Assembly (NCBI GenBank): GCA_020722245.1
Contig: DYLE01000067.1
Coordinates: 1-10,550, forward strand
DNA length: 10,550 nucleotides
Direction: 5' to 3'
Source of the DNA: Desulfonema limicola
Lineage (GTDB): Bacteria > Desulfobacterota > Desulfobacteria > Desulfobacterales > Desulfosalsimonadaceae
Shown here: positions 1 to 5,978 of the stretch, piece after piece
How positions within the stretch are numbered: the first letter of the stretch is position 1
Layout of the letters: every line of letters starts with the position of its first letter
The notes under the pieces: generated by a model
Database searches by the model: none
The model's input: only the letters and a program-made list of their open reading frames with translations
What the model was told of the DNA's origin: nothing
Position numbers and translations under genes: made by a program

Positions 1-1
1 G

Positions 2-463
2 AGGTTTTTCAATCATTTTTCACCAAAAATTCCCGCCAATCGCGGATTTGGGGAAATTGTCTGGGACAGGCAGGCACTGACGGTGACCACGAGCCGGCGA
101 GAGGTACTGGGGAGTCCATGCCTCAGGCTGGATTTGGTGGCCGGTGATAAGACCTTTGTGGTGGATAATCAAAAACAAAGCATTTCCATCGGGCGCCAGG
201 ATTGTAATGATATTATTATCCAGAGGTTCTGGATTTCCCGAACCCATGCGTACATTGAATATCGTGGAGGTGTTTTTATGATCGTGGATAGGAGTTCAAA
301 CGGCACCTTCATCTATCCGGATCATGGGGAACCCTTATCCATACATATGGCGGAACATACCCTGTCCGGCAGCGGCGTGATTTTTTTCGGGCAGGAAAAA
401 GGCGAGGCCCAAAGCCATGATGCTGTTTTTTACGCGGTAAGAGAGATAACCACCCCGCCTTGA
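2..463 (+). CDS. C-terminal FHA domain of a 5'-truncated protein (possibly an FHA-tailed class III adenylate/guanylate cyclase)
   Basis: The frame is open from base 2 with no stop before 461-463, so the gene probably starts left of the window. The GTG at 83 is a possible but unneeded internal start with no convincing ribosome binding site. The visible 153 codons hold one forkhead-associated (FHA) phosphothreonine-binding domain with the expected order of motifs: IGRQ, then ISRTHAYIE (the S-x-x-H core), then SSNGTF. After it comes a tail resembling the end of FHA domains attached to class III nucleotide cyclases (LSGSGVIFFG, about 26 residues before the stop). No cyclase catalytic residues are in view, so the cyclase link is inference from remembered family architecture. 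FHA domains read Ser/Thr-kinase signalling, and the next gene also carries one, suggesting a shared phospho-signalling pathway. FHA identity is secure; the full-length protein is uncertain. Confidence 0.75.
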   Translation, partial: RFFNHFSPKIPANRGFGEIVWDRQALTVTTSRREVLGSPCLRLDLVAGDKTFVVDNQKQSISIGRQDCNDIIIQRFWISRTHAYIEYRGGVFMIVDRSSNGTFIYPDHGEPLSIHMAEHTLSGSGVIFFGQEKGEAQSHDAVFYAVREITTPP

Positions 464-474
464 GATCGGATTTC

Positions 475-768
475 ATGTTTCAAAAAAAAGGAAAAAACAG
501 CGTGCCTTCCGGCATCACGGTCGCCGTTGAAAAAGGGAGAGCGATACAAACCGATTTTTCTTTTACGGATAGCTTTAAAATCGGCAGGGGTCAGGGGTGT
601 GACATTCAAATCCTGGAAGATGTGGTGAGCCGGGTTCACGCGGAGGTTTGCTTCAGGGACGGAAAATGGTGGATAACCGATCTTGATAGCGGAAACGGGG
701 TGTGGATCGATGGCGTAAATATCCACCGCGCTCCGCTCAAACAAGGCGTAAAAGTGGAGCTGGCGTAA
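475..768 (+). CDS. FHA-domain fragment (N-terminal piece of the disrupted FHA/lytic transglycosylase)
   Basis: This 97-codon piece encodes most of an FHA domain. Visible motifs are IGRGQGCDI, SRVHAEV (the S-x-x-H phosphopeptide-binding core), WWITDLDSGNGVWIDG (the N-G loop) and the PLKQGVKVELA strand. The TAA at 766-768 removes the final beta strand, so a product made from this piece alone would be an incomplete FHA fold. An alternative TTG start at 460 would overlap the previous gene's stop. There is no strong Shine-Dalgarno for either start, which fits translation coupled to the preceding FHA gene. Confidence 0.7.
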   Translation: MFQKKGKNSVPSGITVAVEKGRAIQTDFSFTDSFKIGRGQGCDIQILEDVVSRVHAEVCFRDGKWWITDLDSGNGVWIDGVNIHRAPLKQGVKVELA

Positions 769-819
769 GGCGGACCTACGCTGATCTTCACCCTGGAAGA
801 TAGCTCTCTGGCGAAGACG

Positions 820-1590
820 GTGATCGCTCGAGTGCCGAAACCCTCCGATGACGACCTTACGGTTAAACGGTATGAAGCGCATTATTTCGGAGATTCGAAG
901 GCGGAGGATATCGGTGAACGTACCCTGATGGTGAGAAAGGCCTACGCCCGGGTCAAAAAAAAACAGAGAAGGGTGTACCTGGGGATCATCACGGTGGTGT
1001 TCTGTCTTTTTCTGGCAGCGGGCGGTTATGCGGTTTTAAAGCATCTGGAAGTCAAGAAGCACCGGCAACTGGCCCAGGACATCTTTTATTCCATGAAATC
1101 GCTGGAGCTTGATCTATCGGAGGTTTTAAAGGCGGTTCGGATAACCCAGGATGCTCAGCTCAAAAAGAATGTTGAAGCCTACCAGGCCAGGCTAATTGAG
1201 ATGGAGGAACAGTATGACCGGTTTATTCGATCCCTTCATGTGTATGAGGGCGCTGTCGATGAGAAGGATCGGATCATCTTAAAAATGGCAAGGGTTTTTG
1301 GCGAATGTGAAATCAACATGCCTGAAGGTTTTCGGGAGGAGGTTTTAAACTACGTGGCCAGGTGGAAATCCACAGACAGACTCGAAAGCGGAATCAAGCG
1401 GGCGCAGGCAAACGGGTATATAAGCAAGACGATGGAGGTGATGCGGGACCATGACCTGCCTGTGCAGCTGTTTTACCTGGGGCTTCAGGAGAGTAATTTT
1501 GATGTCAATGCCTGTGGCCCCGAAACCGGTTCGGCATCGCCAAGGGGGCGTGGCAGTTCATTCCTTCCACGGCGCGGGAGTATGGTTTGA
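820..1590 (+). CDS. Membrane anchor, spacer and start of the GH23 domain (middle piece of the disrupted gene)
   Basis: The open frame actually runs from just after the 766-768 stop. GTG 820 is only the first usable start codon and has no evident ribosome binding site. The piece encodes a basic juxtamembrane segment (KKKQRR), one hydrophobic helix (LGIITVVFCLFLAAGGYAVL), then about 130 mostly charged, helix-prone residues, and the opening of a lytic transglycosylase domain. That domain includes YLGLQESNFD, whose glutamate (codon 1489-1491) matches the catalytic Glu of family GH23. After about codon 1528 the frame turns into an unrelated Ser/Arg/Gly-rich tail, the signature of the frameshift. 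Expected topology is N-terminus in the cytoplasm and C-terminus in the periplasm. Confidence 0.65.
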   Translation: MIARVPKPSDDDLTVKRYEAHYFGDSKAEDIGERTLMVRKAYARVKKKQRRVYLGIITVVFCLFLAAGGYAVLKHLEVKKHRQLAQDIFYSMKSLELDLSEVLKAVRITQDAQLKKNVEAYQARLIEMEEQYDRFIRSLHVYEGAVDEKDRIILKMARVFGECEINMPEGFREEVLNYVARWKSTDRLESGIKRAQANGYISKTMEVMRDHDLPVQLFYLGLQESNFDVNACGPETGSASPRGRGSSFLPRRGSMV

Positions 1591-1997
1591 GTACCGGTCC
1601 GCTGGAGAATAAACGGATTCCCGATCCTGATGATGACCGGCATCAGTTCGACAAGTCCACCCGCGCGGCCGCCAGGTATCTGCGGTATATCTATGACCAT
1701 GAGGCCCAGGCATCGGGCCTTCTGGTGATTGCTTCCTACAACTGGGGTCACGGACGGGTGTTGAAGCTGATCCAGTCTCTGCCGAAAAATCCCAGGGAGC
1801 GGAACTTCTGGCGCATCCTGACGGAACACCGGGATGAAATTCCCAAAGAGACCTACGATTACGTTTTTTATATTTTTTCTGCTGCGGTTATCGGAGAGAA
1901 TCCCCGTCTGTTTGGTTTTGATTTTGATAATCCCTTAATGAGCGCGGTTGGCTCAGAGGCCCGTTCCTACTTGGATGCGACTCGTCGGCACGGTTAA
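1587..1997 (+). CDS. C-terminal part of GH23 lytic transglycosylase (last piece of the disrupted gene)
   Basis: This frame continues the Slt-like domain. Reading it back upstream of 1587, to about 1531, gives FGIAKGAWQFIPSTAREYGL, the conserved G-x-W-Q-F-I-P core that should follow the catalytic Glu of the previous piece. Downstream are DDRHQFDKSTRAAARYLRYI, the ASYNWGHGRV motif (the A-x-Y-N-x-G element of GH23 enzymes), ERNFWRIL and a YDYVFYIFSAAVIGENPRLFGF tail typical of this membrane-anchored group. The nominal start overlaps the previous stop by four bases and has no ribosome binding site, so independent translation is unlikely. The gene ends 23 nt from the 3' end of the convergent photolyase gene, with no clear terminator hairpin between them. 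Confidence 0.75.
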   Translation: MSTGPLENKRIPDPDDDRHQFDKSTRAAARYLRYIYDHEAQASGLLVIASYNWGHGRVLKLIQSLPKNPRERNFWRILTEHRDEIPKETYDYVFYIFSAAVIGENPRLFGFDFDNPLMSAVGSEARSYLDATRRHG

Positions 1998-2020
1998 ACC
2001 GGACTTTTGTTGAGATTTTT

Positions 2021-3403
2021 TTACGCCCTGCTCGCCAGCGCATCTACTTTTTTCACATACGCATCAATATCACATTTGCGCTCAAGACCGGAGGCGGCCA
2101 TGTAACGGACCTTGCCGAAGACGGGCCTCTCTGCCCAGGCCCGATCGTGCACCCCGTAGTTCCAGGCAACACCTGCGTAGGAATTGGGATCGCGGCCGTC
2201 CAACAGGTATTTGTTGTTTAAGGACAGGGTTGTTTTAAAAGCCTGTTGGGGAATTTCGGACCATTCGATGATCTTTTTCCCCCAGTACATGCGCATGACA
2301 TTGTGCATAAAACCGGTGTGCTTCATCTCCCGCATGGCCGCGTTCCAGTATGGATCATGGGTCTGTGCGTCTTCGAGCTGTTTTTGGGTGTAGACATACG
2401 AACGCTTGTCTTCTTGATGCCGGGCCAGGGTTTCCCGAGCCCATCGAGGAATAGCATCAAACAAATCATAGCCCGGCGTGTATTCGGTAAAGTTCATCGC
2501 CAGTTCACGGCGCACGATCAGCTGTTCCAGATAGGGATCTTTTTCAATCTCAAGCTGAGGGGAAAGGGATTTTATTTGAAGCGCCAGATAAAGGGATGAA
2601 ATCTGTCCGAAATGCAAATAGGGGCTCATGCGAGAGGTGCCATCGGTCTGGGGTTGGTTGTGGTTTACGCGGTAGTGGGACCATCGGTTGTTCATAAAGT
2701 CTTCAAACATGGCCTTGGCCTGGGAGGTCCCCCCTTGGAAGAAGGGGGTTACGGCCGAAACGCTGGAATCCAGTCGCAGGTGTTTTAAGATGCCGTGCAG
2801 GTTCTGAAGATCAAGCCCCTCTTGGGGTAGATCCAAGGAGGGGTGGTCAACAGGGGTAGGTGCCAAATCCACCAGGTAATCTTCAAGCCTCCTTAGGATT
2901 TTTGGTCGTAGAGTGCGGGCCGCATACTCGGGCTTTTCAGAAGCTGTTTGAACAGGAACGATCACATCGCTTTCGACCTGAATCACGGGGCATGAAGCCT
3001 GCTTGGCCACCTGAGCGCGCCAGGCCTTTTGATGCCTCAGATAACCCCGATCACAGACCAAGAGAGATGCATGGCGGCTTTCAGAAATCGCAACCTCGGC
3101 CGGATGACCTTTGCGCGCGATCATCTTAATACCTCGATGCCCTAGGGCCAAGGCGGTTTCTTTCAGGCCTTCCAGCATGAACCGATAATGGCGCAGGTTG
3201 GCTTCCGGGTAGCTGTCCGTCAACCCAAAAACCACCAGCAGGCCCTGGCCGAGCCGGTTGGCCTGTTGCACGGCAAACTCCAGGGCGTGGTTGTATTCGG
3301 CCCGCTGGGATTGCTGCATCCAGTAAACCACATAGTTGCCCTTGCGGGCGTTTTGGCTGTTTAAGGTTTGAATCCGGGTCGGTTGAATGGCATACTGATT
3401 CAT
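2021..3403 (-). CDS. phr: Class II deoxyribodipyrimidine (CPD) photolyase
   Basis: The 460-residue flavoprotein would use light to split cyclobutane pyrimidine dimers in DNA. The N-terminal alpha/beta domain (about residues 20-180) begins with VVYWMQQSQRAEYNHAL. The C-terminal FAD-binding and catalytic half carries class II hallmarks: SPYLHFGQISS (260-270), YLEQLIVRRELAMNF (291-305), TGFMHNVMRMYWGKKIIEW (363-381) and the very conserved LLDGRDPNSYAGVAWNYG (400-417) followed by HDRAWAERPVFGKVRYM. Length is normal for the class. The start at 3403 is chosen because a good ribosome binding site (AGGTGA at 3416-3411) lies 7 nt upstream; an earlier in-frame ATG at 3436 has none. The gene is divergent from the DUF4125 gene and convergent with the broken transglycosylase gene. 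Class II assignment is from motifs and is firm. Confidence 0.95.
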   Translation of the reverse strand: MNQYAIQPTRIQTLNSQNARKGNYVVYWMQQSQRAEYNHALEFAVQQANRLGQGLLVVFGLTDSYPEANLRHYRFMLEGLKETALALGHRGIKMIARKGHPAEVAISESRHASLLVCDRGYLRHQKAWRAQVAKQASCPVIQVESDVIVPVQTASEKPEYAARTLRPKILRRLEDYLVDLAPTPVDHPSLDLPQEGLDLQNLHGILKHLRLDSSVSAVTPFFQGGTSQAKAMFEDFMNNRWSHYRVNHNQPQTDGTSRMSPYLHFGQISSLYLALQIKSLSPQLEIEKDPYLEQLIVRRELAMNFTEYTPGYDLFDAIPRWARETLARHQEDKRSYVYTQKQLEDAQTHDPYWNAAMREMKHTGFMHNVMRMYWGKKIIEWSEIPQQAFKTTLSLNNKYLLDGRDPNSYAGVAWNYGVHDRAWAERPVFGKVRYMAASGLERKCDIDAYVKKVDALASRA

Positions 3404-3410
3404 TGGTTTT

Positions 3411-3416
3411 TCACCT
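3411..3416 (-). promoter_or_regulatory. Ribosome binding site of the photolyase gene
   Basis: On the minus strand this reads AGGTGA, 7 nt before the ATG at 3403-3401. It decides between that ATG and the earlier in-frame ATG at 3436, which would add 11 residues (starting MFFFNN) and would lie upstream of this site. Confidence 0.65.
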
Positions 3417-3419
3417 TTA

Positions 3420-3472
3420 TTGTTGAAAAAAAACAAAAATTTATACTATGATATGATCCCGTTTTTAATCAA
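3420..3472. promoter_or_regulatory. Possible back-to-back sigma70-type promoters in the divergent intergenic region
   Basis: The region between the divergent photolyase gene and the DUF4125 gene is AT-rich. On the minus strand TTGATT (3472-3467) and TAGTAT (3448-3443) are 18 nt apart, a plausible photolyase promoter. On the plus strand TTGTTG (3420-3425) and TATACT (3442-3447) are 16 nt apart, and TTGAAA (3423-3428) and TATGAT (3447-3452) are 18 nt apart. The -10 elements of the two strands overlap, so the promoters would compete. These are matches by eye in AT-rich DNA and no operator was recognised. Confidence 0.35.
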
Positions 3473-3504
3473 GGGATTGTTTAGGCCCACAAAATGGGTC
3501 CAAA

Positions 3505-3615
3505 ATGGAATTGACGGGGGAACCGATTCATGCGATGCATGGATACCTTAAAGAATTTGAAAAACTGTATTTTTGGCTGAAAGGGCATAGAATCTCGCCT
3601 GAAGGGGCGTCATGA
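3505..3615 (+). CDS. Possible small protein, 36 residues, ATGA-overlapping the DUF4125 gene
   Basis: An ATG at 3505 opens a 36-codon frame (MELTGEPIHAMHGYLKEFEK, then LYFWLKGHRISPEGAS). Its TGA at 3613-3615 overlaps the ATG of the DUF4125 gene at 3612, the ATGA arrangement typical of translational coupling. The peptide looks amphipathic and helical in its middle. I do not recognise it. No ribosome binding site precedes the ATG at 3505. A second in-frame ATG at 3535 has the purine run GGGGGAA about 14 nt upstream. The overlap could be chance, since the frame is short; it is listed because the spacing and composition look gene-like. Confidence 0.3.
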   Translation: MELTGEPIHAMHGYLKEFEKLYFWLKGHRISPEGAS

Positions 3616-4199
3616 GCGACGAAAACCGCGATCTTATCGATAAAATTCTGGAAAAAGAACTTCAAATGTTTTTAACCGTCCCCACTATAGGGCGGGCGAT
3701 CTGCCAGGAGCATCCGGAGGAGTTTCGAAGGCACCGACGTTCCCAGTTTTCGGTCTGGTCCCGGAAAACCCTGAAGAGCTACCTCAATGATCTGGAATGC
3801 GCCGAAAAGGACGGAAAAAACCTGATGACGTTAAAATACGCCCGAATGGGAAATCAGATTCCCTGTCTGAATGATGATCCGGTAATCGATCGGATCCTTG
3901 AGATCCAGTATGCCTGGCAGCAAGAGATGTTTCAAAAATACCCCCGCCTGATGGCCCGGGGCCGGGTACTTGACAGCCGGGATGACGACGAAGGCCGGAC
4001 TTCATTTGAAACCTATTTGAGGGGAGAGCTCGAAACCTATTCCTCAACGACCCTTGGCAGCCTGTATCAGGATATGGAAAACGCCCGGCAAAACAGCATC
4101 AACCTCAACGAAAAGGTCTATGAGGCCCTGGTCAAAAGCTTCGGGTTGCCGTCCGTGGAGGCCGCAGAACAGGCGCTTGACAAGAAATCGTCTTTCTGA
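3612..4199 (+). CDS. DUF4125 family protein of unknown function
   Basis: This 195-residue soluble protein has no signal peptide or membrane segment. It matches my recollection of the DUF4125 family, whose members share the pattern RRSQF-x-x-W (43-49), SYLNDL (56-61), KYARM (75-79), RILEIQ-x-AWQ (94-103), KYP-x-L-x-x-RGR (109-118) and SFETYLRGELETYS (131-144). The protein is an internal duplication: residues 7-79 and 90-173 can be aligned (LIDKILE with VIDRILE; the TLKSYLNDLE stretch with TLGSLYQDME; KNLMTLKYARM with INLNEKVYEAL). The start has GAAGGGG just upstream (3601-3607) and may also be coupled to the small ORF before it. It stands alone between the photolyase and heptose genes, and neither neighbour explains its role. 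Family assignment is from memory of motifs; function is unknown. Confidence 0.75.
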   Translation: MSDENRDLIDKILEKELQMFLTVPTIGRAICQEHPEEFRRHRRSQFSVWSRKTLKSYLNDLECAEKDGKNLMTLKYARMGNQIPCLNDDPVIDRILEIQYAWQQEMFQKYPRLMARGRVLDSRDDDEGRTSFETYLRGELETYSSTTLGSLYQDMENARQNSINLNEKVYEALVKSFGLPSVEAAEQALDKKSSF

Positions 4200-4304
4200 T
4201 TTGAGCGCATCGCGGTTTTTTCTACCCTGCCATCTCCTTTCAATCAAACCGGTCGGAATGAAGGATGATGGGGACTATCGATCAGTTTGAAGGTGTGACA
4301 GAAG

Positions 4305-4868
4305 ATGAAAAGAATCATTGAAATCATGGAAGAAAGCATTGCATGCCACCGGGAATTCGTCGGCCAGGCGGGCAACATCAAGCAGGCCGCGGAAAGGATC
4401 GTGGCATCGATGAAGGCCGGCGGCAAGCTGCTTGTTTTCGGTAACGGCGGAAGCGCCGCGGATGCCCAGCATCTGGCCGCGGAGCTGGTGGGAAAGTACA
4501 GGCTTGAGCGGAAAGGATATGCGGCCATTGCCTTAACCACCGATACCTCCATTTTGACGGCGATCGGTAATGATTATGGTTATGCCTCGGTATTTGAAAG
4601 GCAGGTGGAGGCGCTGGCAAAAAAGGGGGATGTGTTAATCGGTATATCGACCTCAGGGAACTCGGAAAATGTGGTGCGCGCCCTGGAGAAGGGGAGGGGG
4701 ATGGGAACGGTCAATATCAGCCTGACCGGAAAAGACGGCGGAAGGGTAAAAGCCCTCAGCGATGTCAACATCAACGCTTCTTCGGAAAACACGGCCCGCA
4801 TTCAGGAATGCCATGGGCTCGCCTATCATATTCTGTGCGAGCTGGTGGAACAGGAGATGACCCGATGA
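4305..4868 (+). CDS. gmhA: D-sedoheptulose 7-phosphate isomerase
   Basis: This cytoplasmic SIS-domain enzyme converts sedoheptulose 7-phosphate to D-glycero-D-manno-heptose 7-phosphate, the first step of ADP-heptose synthesis for the LPS inner core. The 187-residue length is normal. The phosphosugar-binding core is FGNGGSAADAQHLAAELVGK (45-64), with ISTSGNSENV (114-123) as the second SIS loop. The zinc and catalytic residues known for E. coli GmhA are matched by spacing: H56 and E60 four apart, Q167 and H175 eight apart. The start has GAAGGTG (4289-4295) 9 nt upstream. Its stop overlaps the start of hldD by ATGA, so the two are translationally coupled. The 105 nt upstream hold no gene and only a weak candidate terminator. 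Confidence 0.95.
   Translation: MKRIIEIMEESIACHREFVGQAGNIKQAAERIVASMKAGGKLLVFGNGGSAADAQHLAAELVGKYRLERKGYAAIALTTDTSILTAIGNDYGYASVFERQVEALAKKGDVLIGISTSGNSENVVRALEKGRGMGTVNISLTGKDGGRVKALSDVNINASSENTARIQECHGLAYHILCELVEQEMTR
4852..4856 (+). promoter_or_regulatory. Ribosome binding site of hldD, inside the end of gmhA
   Basis: AGGAG lies 8 nt before the ATG at 4865 and within the last codons of gmhA. It fixes the hldD start at 4865 and rules out the in-frame start at 4808, which would overlap gmhA by about 60 nt and add residues before the MRCLVTGGAGFIG Rossmann strand. Confidence 0.7.
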
Positions 4869-5755
4869 GATGCCTTGTGACCGGCGGCGCGGGGTTTATC
4901 GGATCCAACCTTGCGATGACCCTTGCAAATCAGGGAAATGAGGTTGTGGTCGCCGACAACTTCAGCTCGGGGAACCGGGCCAACCTTTCCGGCTTTAGGG
5001 GCGAGCTCCTGGATGTGGATGTGTCAAAACCCTTTGAGGCTGAGGGGCATTTTGATGCGATTTTCCACCAGGCGGCGATAACCGATCCCAGGTATCCAAA
5101 CGACGCTGAGACGATTCGGCAGAACCTTGACGGATTTAAACGGGTTCTATCCCTTGCGCAAAAGCACAACGCAAAACTGGTGTATGCGTCCACCGCCAGC
5201 CTTTATGGAAACGGACCCGCGCCGCAGAAAGAGGACCAGCCCAAGGAGCTTTTCAGCGCCTATGCCCAGTCCAAGCTGATCATGGATGAGATGGCCTCTC
5301 ACCATTATTATGACATGCACATTGTCGGACTTCGATACTTTAATGTGTTCGGCCCGGGCGAATCCTTTAAGGGAAGGGCTGCTTCCATGATTTACCATCT
5401 GGCCAGACAGATGCGGCAGGGAAAGCGGCCCAGGATTTTTAAATGGGGGGAGCATCAGCGGGACCATATCTATGTGAAGGACTGTGTTCTTGCCAACCTT
5501 AAGGCGCTGGAGGCGAGGTCCGGGGTGTATAATGTCGGCACCGGGGTTGCGACAAGCTTTAAATCCCTGGTGGATGTTTTAAACCAAGTCATGGGAACAG
5601 GGCTTGAACCCGAATACTTTGACATGCCCTATGATCCCCAGACCTATCAGAATCATACCCAGGCGGATGTGAGGCGGGCCGAATCCCTTCTGGGGTTTAA
5701 AGCTCAGTATGGCTTAAAGGAAGCAATCGAAGAATATTTGCCGTTGATACAATGA
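4865..5755 (+). CDS. hldD: ADP-L-glycero-D-manno-heptose 6-epimerase (SDR/NAD-dependent epimerase)
   Basis: This extended short-chain dehydrogenase of 296 residues catalyses the last ADP-heptose step, inverting C6 of ADP-D-glycero-D-manno-heptose. The Rossmann motif LVTGGAGFIGSN is at residues 4-15, and the catalytic Ser/Thr (STASLYG, 109-115) and the Tyr-x-x-x-Lys pair (Y133, K137) follow. HldD-specific stretches include LRYFNVFGPGESFKGRAASM, the GEHQRDHIYVKDCVLANL region, GVYNVGTGVATSF and the FTQADL-like HTQADVRR near the C-terminus, which separate it from UDP-galactose epimerases. The N-terminal start is supported by an AGGAG site and the ATGA overlap with gmhA. Its TGA at 5753-5755 lies at the edge of a palindromic repeat starting at 5754, so the exact C-terminus may have been altered by that element. 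A nonspecific NDP-sugar epimerase remains a minor alternative. Confidence 0.88.
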   Translation: MRCLVTGGAGFIGSNLAMTLANQGNEVVVADNFSSGNRANLSGFRGELLDVDVSKPFEAEGHFDAIFHQAAITDPRYPNDAETIRQNLDGFKRVLSLAQKHNAKLVYASTASLYGNGPAPQKEDQPKELFSAYAQSKLIMDEMASHHYYDMHIVGLRYFNVFGPGESFKGRAASMIYHLARQMRQGKRPRIFKWGEHQRDHIYVKDCVLANLKALEARSGVYNVGTGVATSFKSLVDVLNQVMGTGLEPEYFDMPYDPQTYQNHTQADVRRAESLLGFKAQYGLKEAIEEYLPLIQ

Positions 5756-5878
5756 TGGCTTCGTTAAAAGTCCAATATCTGCGTTGCGCTGCATCCCTCG
5801 GAATTTCACGTATGGTTCAGTACGCTGCATTCCTCGGGATTTGCGACGCCTTGATCTTGAACTTTTTACTTTGCCATC
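5754..5878. repeat. Imperfect palindromic intergenic repeat (MITE-like) after hldD
   Basis: The ends 5754-5775 and 5857-5878 are inverted repeats matching at 17 of 22 positions, beginning GATGGC and ending GCCATC. Inside, a 20-nt core (CGCTGCATYCCTCGGRATTT) occurs twice directly, at 5787-5806 and 5823-5842, with 18 of 20 matches. The two halves are also partly complementary, so transcript or single strand could fold into a long imperfect hairpin. No protein is encoded. Sequences of this kind recur between genes in Desulfobacterota genomes as I recall; copy number here is not known. It may act as a weak terminator or mRNA-end stabiliser for gmhA-hldD. Confidence 0.6.
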
Positions 5879-5929
5879 CAATTTCCCAAGGAATTTAGGT
5901 TTTCTAATTTGAAGAATGAAGGATGTAAC

Positions 5930-5978
5930 CATAGAGATCACAGAGGATACAAAATTTTTTTTCTCTGTTTTCTCTGTG
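5930..5978. repeat. Second imperfect intergenic palindrome (CAGAGA-rich)
   Basis: The 20-nt arms 5930-5949 and 5959-5978 are inverted repeats with 15 of 20 positions matching, around a short AT-rich loop. The arms are built of repeated AGAGA/CAGAG units (TCTCTG on the other arm). Its composition differs from the 5754-5878 element, so it is probably a separate repeat family. The whole stretch 5756-6072 contains no gene that I can support; these two repeats account for about half of it. Confidence 0.5.

Larger units (their letters stand above)
475..1997 (+). pseudogene. Disrupted gene: cytoplasmic FHA domain + transmembrane helix + periplasmic GH23 lytic transglycosylase
   Basis: Three consecutive open frames (475-768, 820-1590, 1587-1997) join into one protein of about 507 residues if a TAA at 766-768 is read through and one missing base near 1524-1531 is restored. 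The first two pieces share a reading frame. Translating across the TAA gives GGPTLIFTLE, the expected last strand of an FHA fold. The second and third pieces join inside the Slt-type catalytic domain. The deduced order is an FHA domain, a basic juxtamembrane linker, a single membrane helix encoded at about 976-1038, a charged helical spacer and a GH23 domain. The intact protein would cleave peptidoglycan in the periplasm and sense phosphorylated partners in the cytoplasm. ATG 475 is preferred over the TTG at 460; the stop of the preceding gene is 12 nt upstream. Two independent lesions favour a pseudogene, but sequencing error is not excluded. Confidence 0.8.

Noticed and set aside
430..882. 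150-codon open frame on the minus strand
   Set aside because: It is antisense to two recognised FHA-coding stretches, has no motif I recognise and no ribosome binding site; a shadow of the real plus-strand coding.
1485..1829. 114-codon minus-strand frame across the transglycosylase frameshift
   Set aside because: Antisense to clear GH23 motifs on both sides; composition looks like a shadow frame.
3404..3436. Longer photolyase start (ATG at 3436)
   Set aside because: It would place the good AGGTGA ribosome binding site inside the coding region and adds a non-conserved Phe/Asn-rich leader.
3420..3615. Photolyase/DUF4125 pair as a light-response operon
   Set aside because: The genes are divergent, no shared operator was seen and DUF4125 has no known link to DNA repair; adjacency alone is not enough.
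4206..4221. Possible terminator CGC-ATC-GCG followed by a T run after the DUF4125 gene
   Set aside because: The stem is only three base pairs, too weak to call a rho-independent terminator despite the six T residues.
4808..4864. Longer hldD start at 4808
   Set aside because: It overlaps gmhA by about 60 nt in another frame and precedes a well-placed AGGAG and ATG at 4865.
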